From Azorinus chamasolen (lineage: Eukaryota > Mollusca > Bivalvia > Cardiida > Solecurtidae), in NCBI GenBank assembly GCA_963576725.1, contig OY755243.1, positions 39,107,243-39,171,242 of the forward strand: 64,000 nucleotides of DNA, read 5' to 3'. The position numbers and the translations under genes are program-made. Below are positions 25,401-32,778 of this stretch, piece after piece. Numbering within the stretch: position 1 is the stretch's first letter; each line of letters opens with the position of its first letter. The notes below the pieces were generated by a model. That model did not search any database. It worked only from the letters and a program-made list of their open reading frames with translations, and had not been told where the DNA came from.

Positions 25401-26157
25401 ATCTCTCCCAGTGCACTTTATCAAATTATGCTATTTACTGGCCCTACACTGCAGTACATTCAGATTTTGACTTCAAGACTCAGCTTTACAATATTTCTAC
25501 TGTCCATTTCAATTTACTTTGTCACTGAATTTGAATTGAGATTTTTTTTCATTTCTTACCAGATTGAGATCAAATTTAAACCACTTGTGTCATCGTTTTT
25601 TACAAACTCTGTGGCTGATTTTCCCTTGAATCCATCTTTAAATAAAGATGTCATACCTAAAAACAATGTTTTCCCATTGTAAACATGTTCATTTCAAATT
25701 GCAAATGGTGGACGAATGATGTCGAGTGGAACGTTCAATTTTTTTCTGAGGGTTAATAATAGCTCTTAAAGTTGACGTATTGAAATAGGCAGTAACGAAA
25801 CACCTGCCCTTCTAGCTGTTTTTAAACTCTTCTGTAAATAGAATTTTATTACAATTAATACATTTCTTTTACTTCTACTTATTTTAGTCATGCGCACCTC
25901 TGGCATTAAACCTCAATCTGTTGAACATGACCAGTAACTAGGAAGGAGACGAAGTGGTTATAGATCAAATGTATTGAGCCTAGCCATTGACAGTGCACTT
26001 TAAAAATTAAACATCTGTACAGTAGGTTTAAAGTGTCAAACATCGATATAGTAAAATATCGTGTATTTTTTCAACGAAGCACTTACCCAGGCATAAATCG
26101 AGGAGGTATGAATGTTGCATTGTGTGTTGTTACCAAAGTTCCGGCTGAACGCGACAT
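13340..26157 (-). CDS. CIMIP2C: Ciliary microtubule inner protein 2C, four-exon gene
   Basis: Four exons on the minus strand (26087-26157, 23532-23805, 22636-22748, 13340-13487) join in frame to 606 nt, 201 residues plus stop, close to the vertebrate length of about 200. All introns are GT-AG. The family (FAM166C, C2orf70 in human) is a microtubule inner protein of ciliary and sperm-tail doublets, bound to the tubule lumen. Seen residues that match what I know of it: N-terminal SRSAGTL and [12 protein letters not shown], then [33 protein letters not shown], and a C-terminal [13 protein letters not shown]. There is no signal peptide or membrane segment, as expected. Introns are about 2.3, 0.8 and 9.1 kb and are full of MITEs; intron 1 also holds a LINE fragment. 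Identification is from remembered family sequence, not a search. The stretch around the exon 3/4 junction is the least certain. Confidence 0.9.
13569..13807 (-). mobile_element. T-D MITE in CIMIP2C intron 3
   Basis: TTAACCCTTTCCCTGTTC...GGGGAAGGGTTAA. The core GCAGACAGAGCAGACCCTGA is shortened at the apex. It starts about 80 bp upstream of exon 4's acceptor. Confidence 0.75.
13848..14070 (+). mobile_element. Truncated T-B MITE
   Basis: TTAACCCGTTACTCCATA, then a core with apex GCTCCTGTAGGAGC. The right half is lost after about 13960. Confidence 0.55.
14236..14476 (+). mobile_element. T-B MITE
   Basis: CACCCTTTATTCCATGAATG to GGGAGTGATGGGTAA; the core includes GATCAGACGGCTCCTGT. Ends imperfect. 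Confidence 0.6.
14539..14745 (+). mobile_element. T-E MITE
   Basis: TTAACTATTTGAATGCAGAA and GTCAGCATTCAAAGGTTAA ends; core TGCAAATAGTGTAGACCC with apex GCTCCTATTGGAG. Confidence 0.7.
14790..15110 (+). mobile_element. P-4 MITE
   Basis: GTGAACCCTCGTTATACC at the left and TGTAATGAGGGTTCACTGTA at the right, with partial inner repeats of CTCGTTATAC. The hairpin GCTTAATGCAGAACAC...TTCTGCATTAAGC lies in the middle. Confidence 0.7.
15157..15664 (+). mobile_element. T-B MITE interrupted by an AG element
   Basis: TTAACCCTTAACCTGATAGG through core to CCATTATAA, then, after the insertion, AATCATCTAATTAACATTTA to CAGGTAAAGAGTTTA. Joining the two sides restores the usual T-B text. From 15665 to 15970 nothing is recognised. 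Confidence 0.75.
15336..15592 (+). mobile_element. Short AG element, nested
   Basis: AACAAGAG then hairpin GTGTTTGTGAAACAC; TGACCTTGACCTTTGACC; a GGACAGACAGACGG microsatellite; ends with the hairpin TGCCTGCCGTTGGGGGGCA and TAAA. Its host is a T-B MITE, which fixes both boundaries. Confidence 0.75.
15975..16154 (-). mobile_element. T-E MITE fragment
   Basis: Carries a core with GGCTCCTCAAAAAGG and the right end CACATTCAAAGGTGTTAA. Its last TTAA is also the first TTAA of the next T-A. Confidence 0.5.
16151..16380 (-). mobile_element. T-A MITE with extended arms
   Basis: TTAACCCATTCTCTCATA to CAGGTAAAGGGCTAA. The hairpin carries AGAGCATTAATTTTGCTCC and its exact mirror, a 5-bp insertion in both arms relative to other T-A copies. 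Apex GCTCCTATAGGAGC at 16228-16241. Confidence 0.85.
16381..16475 (+). mobile_element. P-1-type hairpin fragment
   Basis: GACATGTGGTAGCATAATGC, AAGCTCCTGTTGGAGTTT, then GTGCATTAAAGCAGCTGCCT. Termini absent. A T-related fragment (GAGACTCCGAGTTACTC) follows near 16560-16640. Confidence 0.45.
16765..17165 (+). repeat. About 26-bp minisatellite interrupted by a T-B MITE
   Basis: ATACATGACAATTATATACA and close variants repeat about six times to 16890. The same text (ATACATGACAATTATTGC) resumes at about 17148, after the T-B at 16907-17136, and is cut again by a T-A at 17166. Confidence 0.75.
16907..17136 (+). mobile_element. T-B MITE
   Basis: TTAACCCTTTTCATGCATTT to GAACAGGGAAAGGGTTAA; core GCAAACAGAGTAGACC. 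TTAA on both sides, inside a minisatellite. Confidence 0.8.
17166..17395 (-). mobile_element. T-A MITE
   Basis: TTAACCCTTTCCTCCATA to TATGGAGGAAAGGGTTAA, apex GCTCCTATTGGAGC, TTAA flanks. Confidence 0.88.
17458..17695 (+). mobile_element. T-B MITE
   Basis: TTAACCCTATACCTGATGGA to CCAGACAAAGGGATGAA. Core GCAAACAGGGCAGACACAGA with a worn apex. Confidence 0.65.
17799..18051 (+). mobile_element. T-B MITE
   Basis: TTAACCCTTTCCCTAATGAA to ACAGAAAGGGTTAA; core GCAAACAGAGCAGACCATGA, apex TTCCTACAGGAGCC. Confidence 0.8.
18218..18446 (+). mobile_element. T-A MITE
   Basis: TTAACCCATACCCACTTAGG to GCGGGAATGGGTTAA; apex GCTCCTGCAGAGC with a base missing in one arm. Confidence 0.82.
18501..18740 (+). 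mobile_element. T-B MITE
   Basis: TTAACCCTTTACTCCATGAA to ATGGAGTAAAGGGTAAA; core GCAAACAGAGCAAACCCTGA. From 18741 to 19128 nothing is recognised. Confidence 0.75.
19130..19334 (+). mobile_element. P-1 MITE
   Basis: TA-CAGTAAAACCCCGCTAATG to GAGAGGTTCTACTG-TA. The long hairpin (GGTAGCTTAATGCAGGAC arms) has apex GCTCCTAGAGGAGC. From 19335 to 20225 no repeat is recognised. Confidence 0.85.
20226..20705 (+). mobile_element. T-B MITE interrupted by a P-1 MITE
   Basis: TTAATCCTTTACCCCATGAA...AAGAAATA, then after the insertion ATGACATCATGGATATT through a core (GCAAACGGGGAGACGC) to ATGGAGTAAAGGGTTGA. Confidence 0.78.
20269..20472 (+). mobile_element. P-1 MITE nested in T-B
   Basis: CAGTAAAACCTCTCTAAACC to GTTTAGAGAGGTTTTACTG with TA on both sides. 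Apex GCTCCTCTAGGAGC. Removing it with one TA restores the T-B text. Confidence 0.88.
20862..21040 (+). repeat. FB foldback element
   Basis: CAAATACTAAAATCATCATT, then arms CTCCACCAAACCTTATGTTG and CAATGTAGGGTTTTGGTGGA around GACCACTCTTTAGAATC. The same flanks occur in the copy at 33573. From 21041 to 21455 nothing is recognised. Confidence 0.7.
21456..21660 (+). mobile_element. T-B MITE (core shortened)
   Basis: TTAACCCTTTACTCCATG to CCATGGAGTAAAGGGTTAA; only GATCTGGGTCTGCTGTGTTT remains of the core. Confidence 0.8.
21657..21818 (+). mobile_element. T-A MITE lacking its hairpin
   Basis: It shares its first TTAA with the T-B before it. TTAACCCTTTCCTCCATAGG to TATGGAGGAAAGGGTTAA, with the hairpin deleted between TTTTGTAGTTT and GTGGTTATTACAGAGG. 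From 21819 to 22327 nothing is recognised. Confidence 0.85.
22328..22578 (+). mobile_element. T-B MITE beside CIMIP2C exon 3
   Basis: TTAACCCTTTACTCCATAGA to CTGGAGTAAAAGGTTAA; core GCAAACAGAGTAGAACC, apex GCTCCTGCAGGAACC. It lies 57 bp from the exon 3 donor. Confidence 0.82.
22636..22748 (-). CDS. CIMIP2C: CIMIP2C exon 3
   Basis: A polypyrimidine tract and CAG precede 22748. The exon reads [20 protein letters not shown], then [17 protein letters not shown], matching the family segment with the QQHRKYYQDKTGT-like motif. The donor GTAAGT begins at 22635. Unspliced read-through meets a stop one codon later (Leu-stop), so the short form ending KAQL is an alternative. A T-B MITE ends 57 bp inside the following intron. 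Confidence 0.88.
23113..23336 (+). mobile_element. T-E MITE
   Basis: TTAAACCCTTTGAATGCAGA to AATGAAAGGGTAAA; core GGCAAACAATGTTGATCCCA, apex GCTCCTAGAGGAGG. Confidence 0.65.
23532..23805 (-). CDS. CIMIP2C: CIMIP2C exon 2 (conserved core)
   Basis: The acceptor TCTAG precedes 23805; the exon completes Gly and reads [18 protein letters not shown], then [22 protein letters not shown] and [12 protein letters not shown]. It ends after Asp-Gly at 23532 with donor GTATTT, a weak donor. The open frame runs four codons past the donor to a TAA, so retaining intron 2 would truncate the protein at about 120 residues. Phase 0 at the end. Confidence 0.92.
24430..25290 (-). pseudogene. Non-LTR retrotransposon reverse transcriptase fragment
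   Basis: Decayed LINE open reading frame on the minus strand in CIMIP2C intron 1. From the right: [37 protein letters not shown], then the polymerase motifs GVPQGSVLG and LIFINDLPD and the catalytic FADDS (about 25021-25040). After frame changes come [37 protein letters not shown] and a C-terminal [23 protein letters not shown] block near 24440-24530. Stops and shifts between blocks show it is dead, and endonuclease and finger parts are missing. The order and motifs suggest a Jockey/CR1-type element; the clade is not settled. Confidence 0.85.
25195..25440 (-). repeat. Tandem duplication of about 125 bp within the LINE fragment
   Basis: AAGGCCCTTATCCAGTCAAG through GGCCCTACACTG (25196-25316) recurs at 25325-25440 with about one difference in eight bases. 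Confidence 0.8.
25441..26086. other. Intron 1 sequence without recognised features
   Basis: AT-rich, no repeat family or coding homology seen. Confidence 0.4.
26087..26157 (-). CDS. CIMIP2C: CIMIP2C exon 1
   Basis: The ATG at 26157-26155 opens [20 protein letters not shown] followed by FMP and two bases of Gly. The donor GTAAGT is at 26086-26081. This start matches the short N-terminus of the family, and no longer in-frame extension is needed. Phase 2 at the end. Confidence 0.9.
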
Positions 26158-26206
26158 TCTGTTTCTTTCCGTGGATATTGTACGCAGTCCTTGGAAAGTA
26201 AATAAA

Positions 26207-26219
26207 GTTGCTTATTACC
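26207..26219 (-). promoter_or_regulatory. Candidate RFX (X-box-like) site upstream of CIMIP2C
   Basis: GTTGCTTATTACC lies about 50 bp upstream of the start codon. One half, GTTGCT (AGCAAC on the other strand), fits an X-box half-site; the second half is poor. Ciliary genes are commonly driven by RFX factors, which is the only reason to flag it. Confidence 0.25.
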
Positions 26220-26555
26220 GGAAATCGACCGCGCAACACATAAACACGCTAACATCGACTTTACGCGTTATAAAATAGTTCCAAATATATTTCATATAAA
26301 TAACTAAATTACCAGAAGAGTAATTATAATATATACACTTCTATTTCACAATATTGTTTTAAATAGATTATTGTATCAAAAACGTACAATTTATGCAGGT
26401 TTTTATTATTTTATACTCTGATTATTACTCCGCTTATCGCCTTAGTAACATCATCCAGACGCTTGTGCATTCGAAAATCAAAGAACTGAAAGATCTGTTC
26501 TTCTAGACAAGGTTTCTAAAACTTCTACCGACAAGAAATGCATATAATTATGTAA

Positions 26556-26700
26556 AATTATGTAACATGGTGAAATAGTTGTGACTTGACTGGGACTCAA
26601 ACACAGGGCCTTTGGCTTACCATTGCTTTGCCAACACTCTACCAGCTACCAAGCCTCACAGTCTGAGCCTATCAACTATTTCACCACAATCTCTACCCAG
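26556..26700 (-). mobile_element. tRNA-like element with inverted flanks, copy 1
   Basis: On the minus strand: GGTAGCTGGTAGAGTGTTGG, then GTGTTTGAGTCCCAG (B-box-like). It is flanked by TGGTGAAATAGTTG and its inverse CAACTATTTCACCA. It reads as a tRNA-derived SINE or a MITE carrying a tRNA-like core. Confidence 0.55.
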
Positions 26701-26841
26701 CTACACACAACCCCTCTACACAAGAATTCTTACACAAAGAACACTCCACGGGTTTCTTATTATTACAAATTATCTTCATATAATCTTCATATTATCTTCA
26801 TATTAAATCACCCTGTAGGTTATTTACGTTGGGCCCCAAAT

Positions 26842-26990
26842 GTAACATGGTGAAAAAGTTGTGACTCGACTGGGACTCAAACCCAGGGCTTTTGGCTTAC
26901 CATGCCAACACTACCAACTGAGCTACCATTAGCCACACAGTCTAAGCCTATCAATTATTTCACCACACTCTATACCCAGCTTCAATTTTT
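26842..26990 (-). mobile_element. tRNA-like element with inverted flanks, copy 2
   Basis: A better copy: GGTAGCTCAGTTGGTAGTGT (A-box) and GGGTTTGAGTCCCAG (B-box) on the minus strand, with TGGTGAAAAAGTTG and CAATTATTTCACCA outside. A 130-bp AT-rich spacer with TATCTTCATAT repeats separates it from copy 1. Confidence 0.6.
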
Positions 26991-27066
26991 TCACATACCT
27001 TCCCTTATCCCGAGTTAACAACGGGTTAAGATTCCCCGACATGTAACATAATAACACGCGTAAGAT

Positions 27067-27174
27067 CACTTTAGAACAATGAAGTAAATATTCCAAAATA
27101 GGGAATTAATATAATACATAAATACTTAAACTGCTCTGATCAGAGCAGTTTAAGTATTTATGCACTTTAGAACA
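27067..27174. repeat. Perfect 46-bp palindrome with a 12-bp direct repeat
   Basis: 27117-27162 is a gapless perfect palindrome centred between 27139 and 27140 (each arm CATAAATACTTAAACTGCTC then TGA). CACTTTAGAACA occurs at 27067-27078 and again directly after it at 27163-27174. Confidence 0.92.
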
Positions 27175-27178
27175 TATA

Positions 27179-27205
27179 TGACGTCATACATCATATATGA
27201 CGTCA
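27179..27205. promoter_or_regulatory. Two perfect CRE sites
   Basis: TGACGTCA at 27179-27186 and 27198-27205, each inside ATATATGACGTCA. These are the consensus CREB/ATF palindrome, about 1 kb upstream of the CIMIP2C start. Function not shown. Confidence 0.5.
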
Positions 27206-27288
27206 AACCATGGGAACCGATGTTTACATGTCATTTAAACGGCGAAAATACAATTTTTTTGTTATGTGAGAAAAAGAATCTGATGCTC

Positions 27289-27404
27289 GTTGTCTTTTAA
27301 GATCACATATGTTCCTAAACTCACCAAGAAAATGTTATTAAGCTCGCCAAGGCTCGTTTAATGACATTTTCTAAGGCTAAGGAACATGTGATCTTAAAAG
27401 ACAA
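27289..27404. repeat. Inverted repeat, about 27-bp arms
   Basis: GTTGTCTTTTAAGATCACAT then GTTCCT, mirrored by AGGAACATGTGATCTTAAAA then GACAAC, with partly complementary loop text (AAAATGTTATTAAGC / TTTAATGACATTTT). Confidence 0.85.
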
Positions 27405-27573
27405 CTTGCAACAGATCCTCTATATATCAAAAGCAAGATAACTCCACAATGGTAAATGGCAGAGTTATGTTCACTCATACTGCATAATAATCCTCATATT
27501 GTTTTATTTGTACCGTATTAGCTTTAATAAACACTCAGAGGGAGTTTTATACTCTTGTTTTGCATTTTGTACA

Positions 27574-27665
27574 TGGGTGGTTGCTTAATGCAGAAGGAAA
27601 GCAATACAGAAAGCTCATTGGGAGCGTTCAGCATTGCCATTAGTGTGCATTAAACTACCAGCTGT
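27574..27665 (+). mobile_element. P-type hairpin fragment
   Basis: GTGGTTGCTTAATGCAGAAG, GCTCATTGGGAGCG, GTGCATTAAACTACCAGC: a P-1 hairpin without termini. Confidence 0.5.
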
Positions 27666-27720
27666 ATTTTGAAGAAAAAAACCCACCTAGTTTTATATTT
27701 AACGGTTATTTATTTGTGTT

Positions 27721-28052
27721 GTGCGGTGGTCTAGTAGTAACGCGCTTGACTACCAATACTAATACCAATACCAATACAGTCCTGGGTTCAAATCCCGGTC
27801 CCCCTCAGAAATTTCAGAGAAGCTTTTCAGTGTCTCCCACCCGCACCTCCACTCCACCCTGCGGTTAAAATGGGTACCGTACCTGTGAGGGTCACTAGCC
27901 GGTACTGCAGCTGCACGATTGTGCCATATGTTAGCAGTGCTCAATATTGTTGGCAAATAACTAGAGGAGTAAATGTACAGTCGGCTGAGCGGTCCTTCGG
28001 ACTGAAAGTAGACTATTAATAGGTACTTTACTTTACTTTTTTTTTTATTATA
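27721..28052 (+). mobile_element. tRNA-derived SINE
   Basis: GCGGTGGTCTAGTAGTAACG (A-box) and CTGGGTTCAAATCCCGGTCC (B-box) head, a roughly 240-bp body, and a tail of ACTTTACTTTACTTTTTTTT. An AT-rich insert (TACCAATACTAATACC) sits between the boxes, so the head is not a working tRNA gene. Confidence 0.8.
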
Positions 28053-29070
28053 TAGGGTGTTGGTCGTTTTAATGGTTATTAGTTTCCCATCAGAAGAAAG
28101 GGACATTTATTAGAGTGAGGGCATTTATTGGGGGAGAATACAGTAAATCAGATTGATTGGTTTACCGTAAATACTTTCGAAGAAATACTGTGGACGAAAT
28201 TAACAAGAAAGGGAAAGAACCATAACAAAGGGAGATAATTCAATAATGGAACACTGTATAGTTATTTCCCTTGTGCACTACACTTCCTTATGCTATGCTC
28301 TAGAAGTACACACATTTTTACTATCTTCTAGTAAGCAAGCATAATGGGAAGACAAGTCAATAATGGGTGGTGCCAGAATTATGTCCATTATACATGGCAC
28401 TTCTATCAGCATATAAAGTATCACTGGCTTATTTTTAGTGGTTGGTGGGGTGGAGTTGGGGGGGGGGGGGGGGGGGAATGCTCCAACAAAACGGTGGGAC
28501 AGAAGGATGGACAAAGTGGCAGTAATATGCTCCATCCCTTGGGAAGTCAGTAAGGAATTTTTAGATGCTGTAATATAAACGGTGTTAAAGGAGTTATTTT
28601 CATCTTATCTAGCAAAAATTACTAAAGTGGACTACGCACATAGATTTGACTGAGCTATTAACTCATGATTTAATTGTCATACACATTACATAGAACTTGG
28701 ATAAAGATTGTTTGGAAAGTATCATGGATGCTAAAAACTCTGGTAAAAGAAATAAACACTAACAAGTGATCATAGAAAATAGTATTTTATTTAAAATATT
28801 ATCACTATACATATGCATTTCTACTCCACATGAAAAATTTAAAACCATAACAAATATTAAATTCAACAATTTAAATCCCTCACCACCAACAAGCACTTTA
28901 ATTCTACACATGTAAATGATTCTACTTTTAGTTGAACAGGCTGTTGGGTAGAATAAAGTCTTGTGGACCTTACTGACATTGTTTATTTTTGTGTAGGCAG
29001 AAGTGTCAATTGAAAATAATCAAAATAGCCCAGCAGGCATCAGCTAATGAACAGCACCTTCAGATGTATC
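28053..29070. other. Unassigned intergenic DNA
   Basis: No repeat family or gene recognised. Contains a run of about 18 G at 28458-28476. Confidence 0.4.
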
Positions 29071-29278
29071 TACAGTAAAACCTCTCTATACCGGCCACTA
29101 AATTGTGTTAATTAGTTGGTACTTAGGGCAGGTGGCTGCTTAAGGCAAGGTGAACGTAAAACAGAGCGCTCCTATAGGAGCGTTCTGTTTTACGTTCACC
29201 TTGCTTTAAGCAGCCACCAACCTTTAACATAAAATACTTGATGTAATTCAGTGGTCGTTATAGAGAGGTTTTACTGTA
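29071..29278 (+). mobile_element. P-1 MITE
   Basis: TA-CAGTAAAACCTCTCTATAC to ATAGAGAGGTTTTACTG-TA. The arms carry GTGAACGTAAAAC and GTTTTACGTTCAC, a mirrored change from GTGAAAG/CTTTCAC elsewhere. Apex GCTCCTATAGGAGC. Confidence 0.9.
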
Positions 29279-29692
29279 TTGGGATTAAGCCTGAGAAGTG
29301 CTCATTGAAAGGCAACTTCATCATGTTCAACTACTAGATTACCTTGTTCTATATGAACAACCTTTGATCAAGATTTTCTGTTTAAGCCTAACTGCAACAA
29401 AATCTAAAAGAACAACAGTACTCAATTATTATGTTGCTCAAATTGAGGATAATGAGTCAAAATGTCTACTTTACTGGGCTGAAAATGGGCTGCTTTTTTA
29501 CACTTAAACTTGCTTTGATTACAAGACAAGTTTTCACAATTTTTAAAAAATGACCTCAATGGCAAGAATATTGGCAATTAAGTTTGTTTATGTCAGAAGA
29601 AACGGAAAATCAAAACAAAAGTGTCATTACAGCCATTTATCACTCACATGAGTCGATAGGTCATGTGCTCATAAAGAAGTTGTCTCATTTGT

Positions 29693-29941
29693 TTAACCCT
29701 GTACTCCATAAATACACCATTTTTTGCCTTTGTAAACAGAGAAGATCCAGATCAGATGGCTCCTATAGGAGCTGTCTGATCAGGGTCGTCTGTTTGCTTA
29801 TGTATAGTATAGATATGATTCTAAAGTTACTGTCATGACCAAACATTCTTATGTTCATGTGCATTATAAAAATTAATCTAAATAATATTCATGATGTACA
29901 TGTAATTATTTTACATAAATATTCATAGAGTAAAGAGTTAA
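29693..29941 (+). mobile_element. T-B MITE
   Basis: TTAACCCTGTACTCCATA to CATAGAGTAAAGAGTTAA; core AACAGAGAAGATCCAGATCA, apex GCTCCTATAGGAGC. The flanking 29279-29692 and 29942-30923 hold nothing recognised. Confidence 0.82.
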
Positions 29942-30923
29942 GAATATAGCCAGACTTTAACCCCTACTACTGGAGGCTATGTTAACCACTGGAACATTTT
30001 TTGTAAAGGATCATCAAAGGAACATACTACACCTACTAAATTCTATTGAAATCTTGCCATTAGTTTCAAAGAATATTTTGAAAATCAGGCCCATCCCCAG
30101 ATAGTTCACATTTGTGTACCGGTACTCTAAATAGTGATATCGAGCTACTTTCGGTTTTAATGATATCCCGGCAGAGGACATAGGCAAAACTGATTAAGGT
30201 TAGGACGTTTCTCAGTACACACCTTTTCTTCCAAAATACAACATAATTCTTAAATAAAGACATGCAGTAGTATGAATATGTATTAAATGTATGTACCTGA
30301 CAAGAAAACTTCCCTAGTCAGTTAGTTTTTGGTTGCTTTTAATCCACTTAATCCGTTTCCTCGTAGTGCTTACAGTAACCAATACACTGCACTTGTGTGT
30401 ATACACTCACATCGCATGACAACAACAGTGCGGATTGCAGTTTGGATTTATGAGCGTATCTGAGGTCAGTTGTTGTTTGAATGATGTAATTACCACAAAA
30501 GTGCAGATTTACATTGAAAATTAGGTCCGATATGACCAGATTGTAAGTTAGAAAATTTCCACCCCGTATTTGACGTATTGCCATGAGACTGTAAGAAGGC
30601 AACCATCACAAAATTAGCATGCTGTCTTACAGCTCATTGATGAGACTAATCCCCAGAGTGAATATCATGATTTTTAATAAATCAAACAAACTTGACCAAT
30701 TGTAGTACATGTAGTTCATTTCTGCTAAATTATAATGAGATCTGCCCAGTGGTTTAGACGAGTATGCTATCAAAGTATTTCCTTACAGTTCTGATATCAA
30801 CTAAATGACAATCAGAGCTCTATGTGAAATAAATTCAAAACTGAAAGAGGACCTCACAAGGACCATTTCGAGGAACAATTGGTCCAGGTTGTTTTTAGAC
30901 ACAGCACTATCACAATAGCTCAG

Positions 30924-31470
30924 TTAAACCCTTTCCCTCGTATAAACACTTTTTCATGTATTTGCAAACAGAGTAGACCCATGTTAGACAGTTCCTGTAG
31001 GAACCATGTGCCCTGTTTACTAATGCAATTATAACAGACCTGACTCTGCAGTTTCTACCAATACCAAAAACTCATGTGTTAATATACAGTTGAACTTCGA
31101 TATCTCGAACTCGGATAACTCGAACTTCGGGATAACTCGAACAAAAAGTTCAGTCCTTCCAAAACTTGCAAAACAGAATTGATCGCTACAGATATTTAGA
31201 AACACATGTTACAGTTTAATACAGGTCTAAAGTAATGCTGAAAGCTCCTATAGGAGCTTTCAGCATTACTTTAGATCTGTATTAAGCTGTGTCCTTGAGA
31301 AATTGTTCATTTTAGAAATCGGATGACTCAAACTTCTATTATCTCGAACTAATATGTATGGTCCACTGAAGCTCGAGCTATCGAAGTTCAACTGTACCAT
31401 AAAAATTCAGCTAATAAATATTCATAATGTCACTATTTCACACATGATCACTCAACAGGGAAAGGGTTAA
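30924..31470 (+). mobile_element. T-B/T-D MITE interrupted by a P-2 MITE
   Basis: TTAAACCCTTTCCCTCGTAT...GTGTTAATA and CCATAAAAATTCAGCTAATA...CAGGGAAAGGGTTAA on either side of the insertion. Confidence 0.82.
31087..31394 (+). mobile_element. P-2 MITE
   Basis: CAGTTGAACTTCGATATCTC to GAGCTATCGAAGTTCAACTG, TA on both sides. Inner repeats of TAACTCGAAC. Hairpin arms CTAAAGTAATGCTGAAAG, apex GCTCCTATAGGAGC. Confidence 0.9.
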
Positions 31471-31711
31471 ATACTTTCATGCTAAAGCCTTTGTGTCCTG
31501 GCAGGCTACACTGTTTCACATACCTCTCCAACCTGGGACTGAACTAGGGTTAAGAGGTAGGTGTACTGACCATAGCTTTATCTGGAACGTTTTTATAGAT
31601 AGATAATTGAAACATCTCATTCAGCAATATGGATCAATTTGTGATGAGCTTTGCAAACAATTTTGATCCCCTCAGCATCTCATCAGGATACCAACTGACA
31701 CTTAGTTTTTT

Positions 31712-31943
31712 TTAACCCTTTCCTCCATAGGATATTTTTTAGACCCAACCTCTTTGGATGCATCTACCGAAAAGGAGCATTAACTAGAGAAAAGGATTTT
31801 TTTTTAGAATTTTGTAATTTGAAACCATTGTGATAAATAGAGCATTTGCTCCTATAGGAGCAAATGCTCTATTTATCACAATGGTTTCAACAGGTGACTT
31901 ATACAGAGGCGTTGAAAGGCGTATTTATGGAGGAAAGGGTTAA
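31712..31943 (+). mobile_element. T-A MITE (best copy)
   Basis: TTAACCCTTTCCTCCATAGG to TATGGAGGAAAGGGTTAA, perfect hairpin with apex GCTCCTATAGGAGC. Confidence 0.92.
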
Positions 31944-32347
31944 AAGATACAGAAGAAAATGCTTTTTTTGAGAATTGTAGCAGAGGAAATTTTTGTGCAT
32001 GAACATTAAGTGTTGAAAGAGCTAAGCTTGATATAGTTTGTAATAATGGTTGTTTATGAAATTTGTCCTGTACACAAGCCAACCCATTTTGCAACTTGTT
32101 TGGTCTGTATTCCTAAACAAAGTTATGCACTTGGTACATCATTATTCATACACTCTAAATTTAACACATTTACACACATGGAGGAAAAAAACAAATTCCA
32201 TACTGGATTTCATAGTTAATACATGAGCAAGACTAGGAACTATAAGAATATTGAACAAGTGCATGCATTTAACAATGAGCAAAACAATACAAGCAACAGC
32301 ATGAATGCTTACTGAGATATGACTGACATTTACAAACACCTTTCAGA

Positions 32348-32576
32348 TCAGAAGCTGGGTACACTTTCATGATATAATTATATAAATATTATTTATAGCT
32401 GAATTTTTAAACTAATTTTTGTTTTTGCTATGGCAGAAACTGTAGGATCAGGTCTGTATTATTCCATGAGAAAACACAGCAGACCCTTATCAAAATGGCT
32501 TCTACAGGAGCAGTTTGATCTTCTTTGTCTACTTATGGCAAAGGTATCAAAAATGTGTCTTATCAGATAAAGCATT
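32348..32576 (+). mobile_element. Degenerate T-B MITE
   Basis: TATGGCAGAAACTGTAGGAT, CACAGCAGACCCTTATC, GCTTCTACAGGAGC, then TATCAGATAAAGCATTA. Confidence 0.5.
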
Positions 32577-32778
32577 ACCGGTAAGTAATTCATGAGACAG
32601 ATATAGATACAATTGAAGAGTATTCTTTTCACCTACAAATACCCGAACTAATCAACCCAGAGCTTCTGTATTTTTATATGGTTTCAGTCACACAGTAATA
32701 TAGTAATATTCATTATACATGTACATGTATATTAAAGACTGGTCTTTTTAAAATACTGACATACCCATCAAATGAATA

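Noticed and set aside
26033..26278. 81-codon plus-strand frame opposite CIMIP2C exon 1
   Set aside because: Shadow of the minus-strand exon and promoter; the minus reading has family homology and splice signals.
26811..26860. LTR-end and primer-binding-site look (GTTGGGCCCCAAATGTAACA)
   Set aside because: No second LTR, gag/pol or polypurine tract nearby.
27721..27803. Functional tRNA gene
   Set aside because: The boxes are there but the anticodon region is replaced by a TACCAATAC-rich insert and a SINE body follows.
30348..30602. 84-codon minus-strand frame
   Set aside because: No recognisable domain, splice partner or codon bias.
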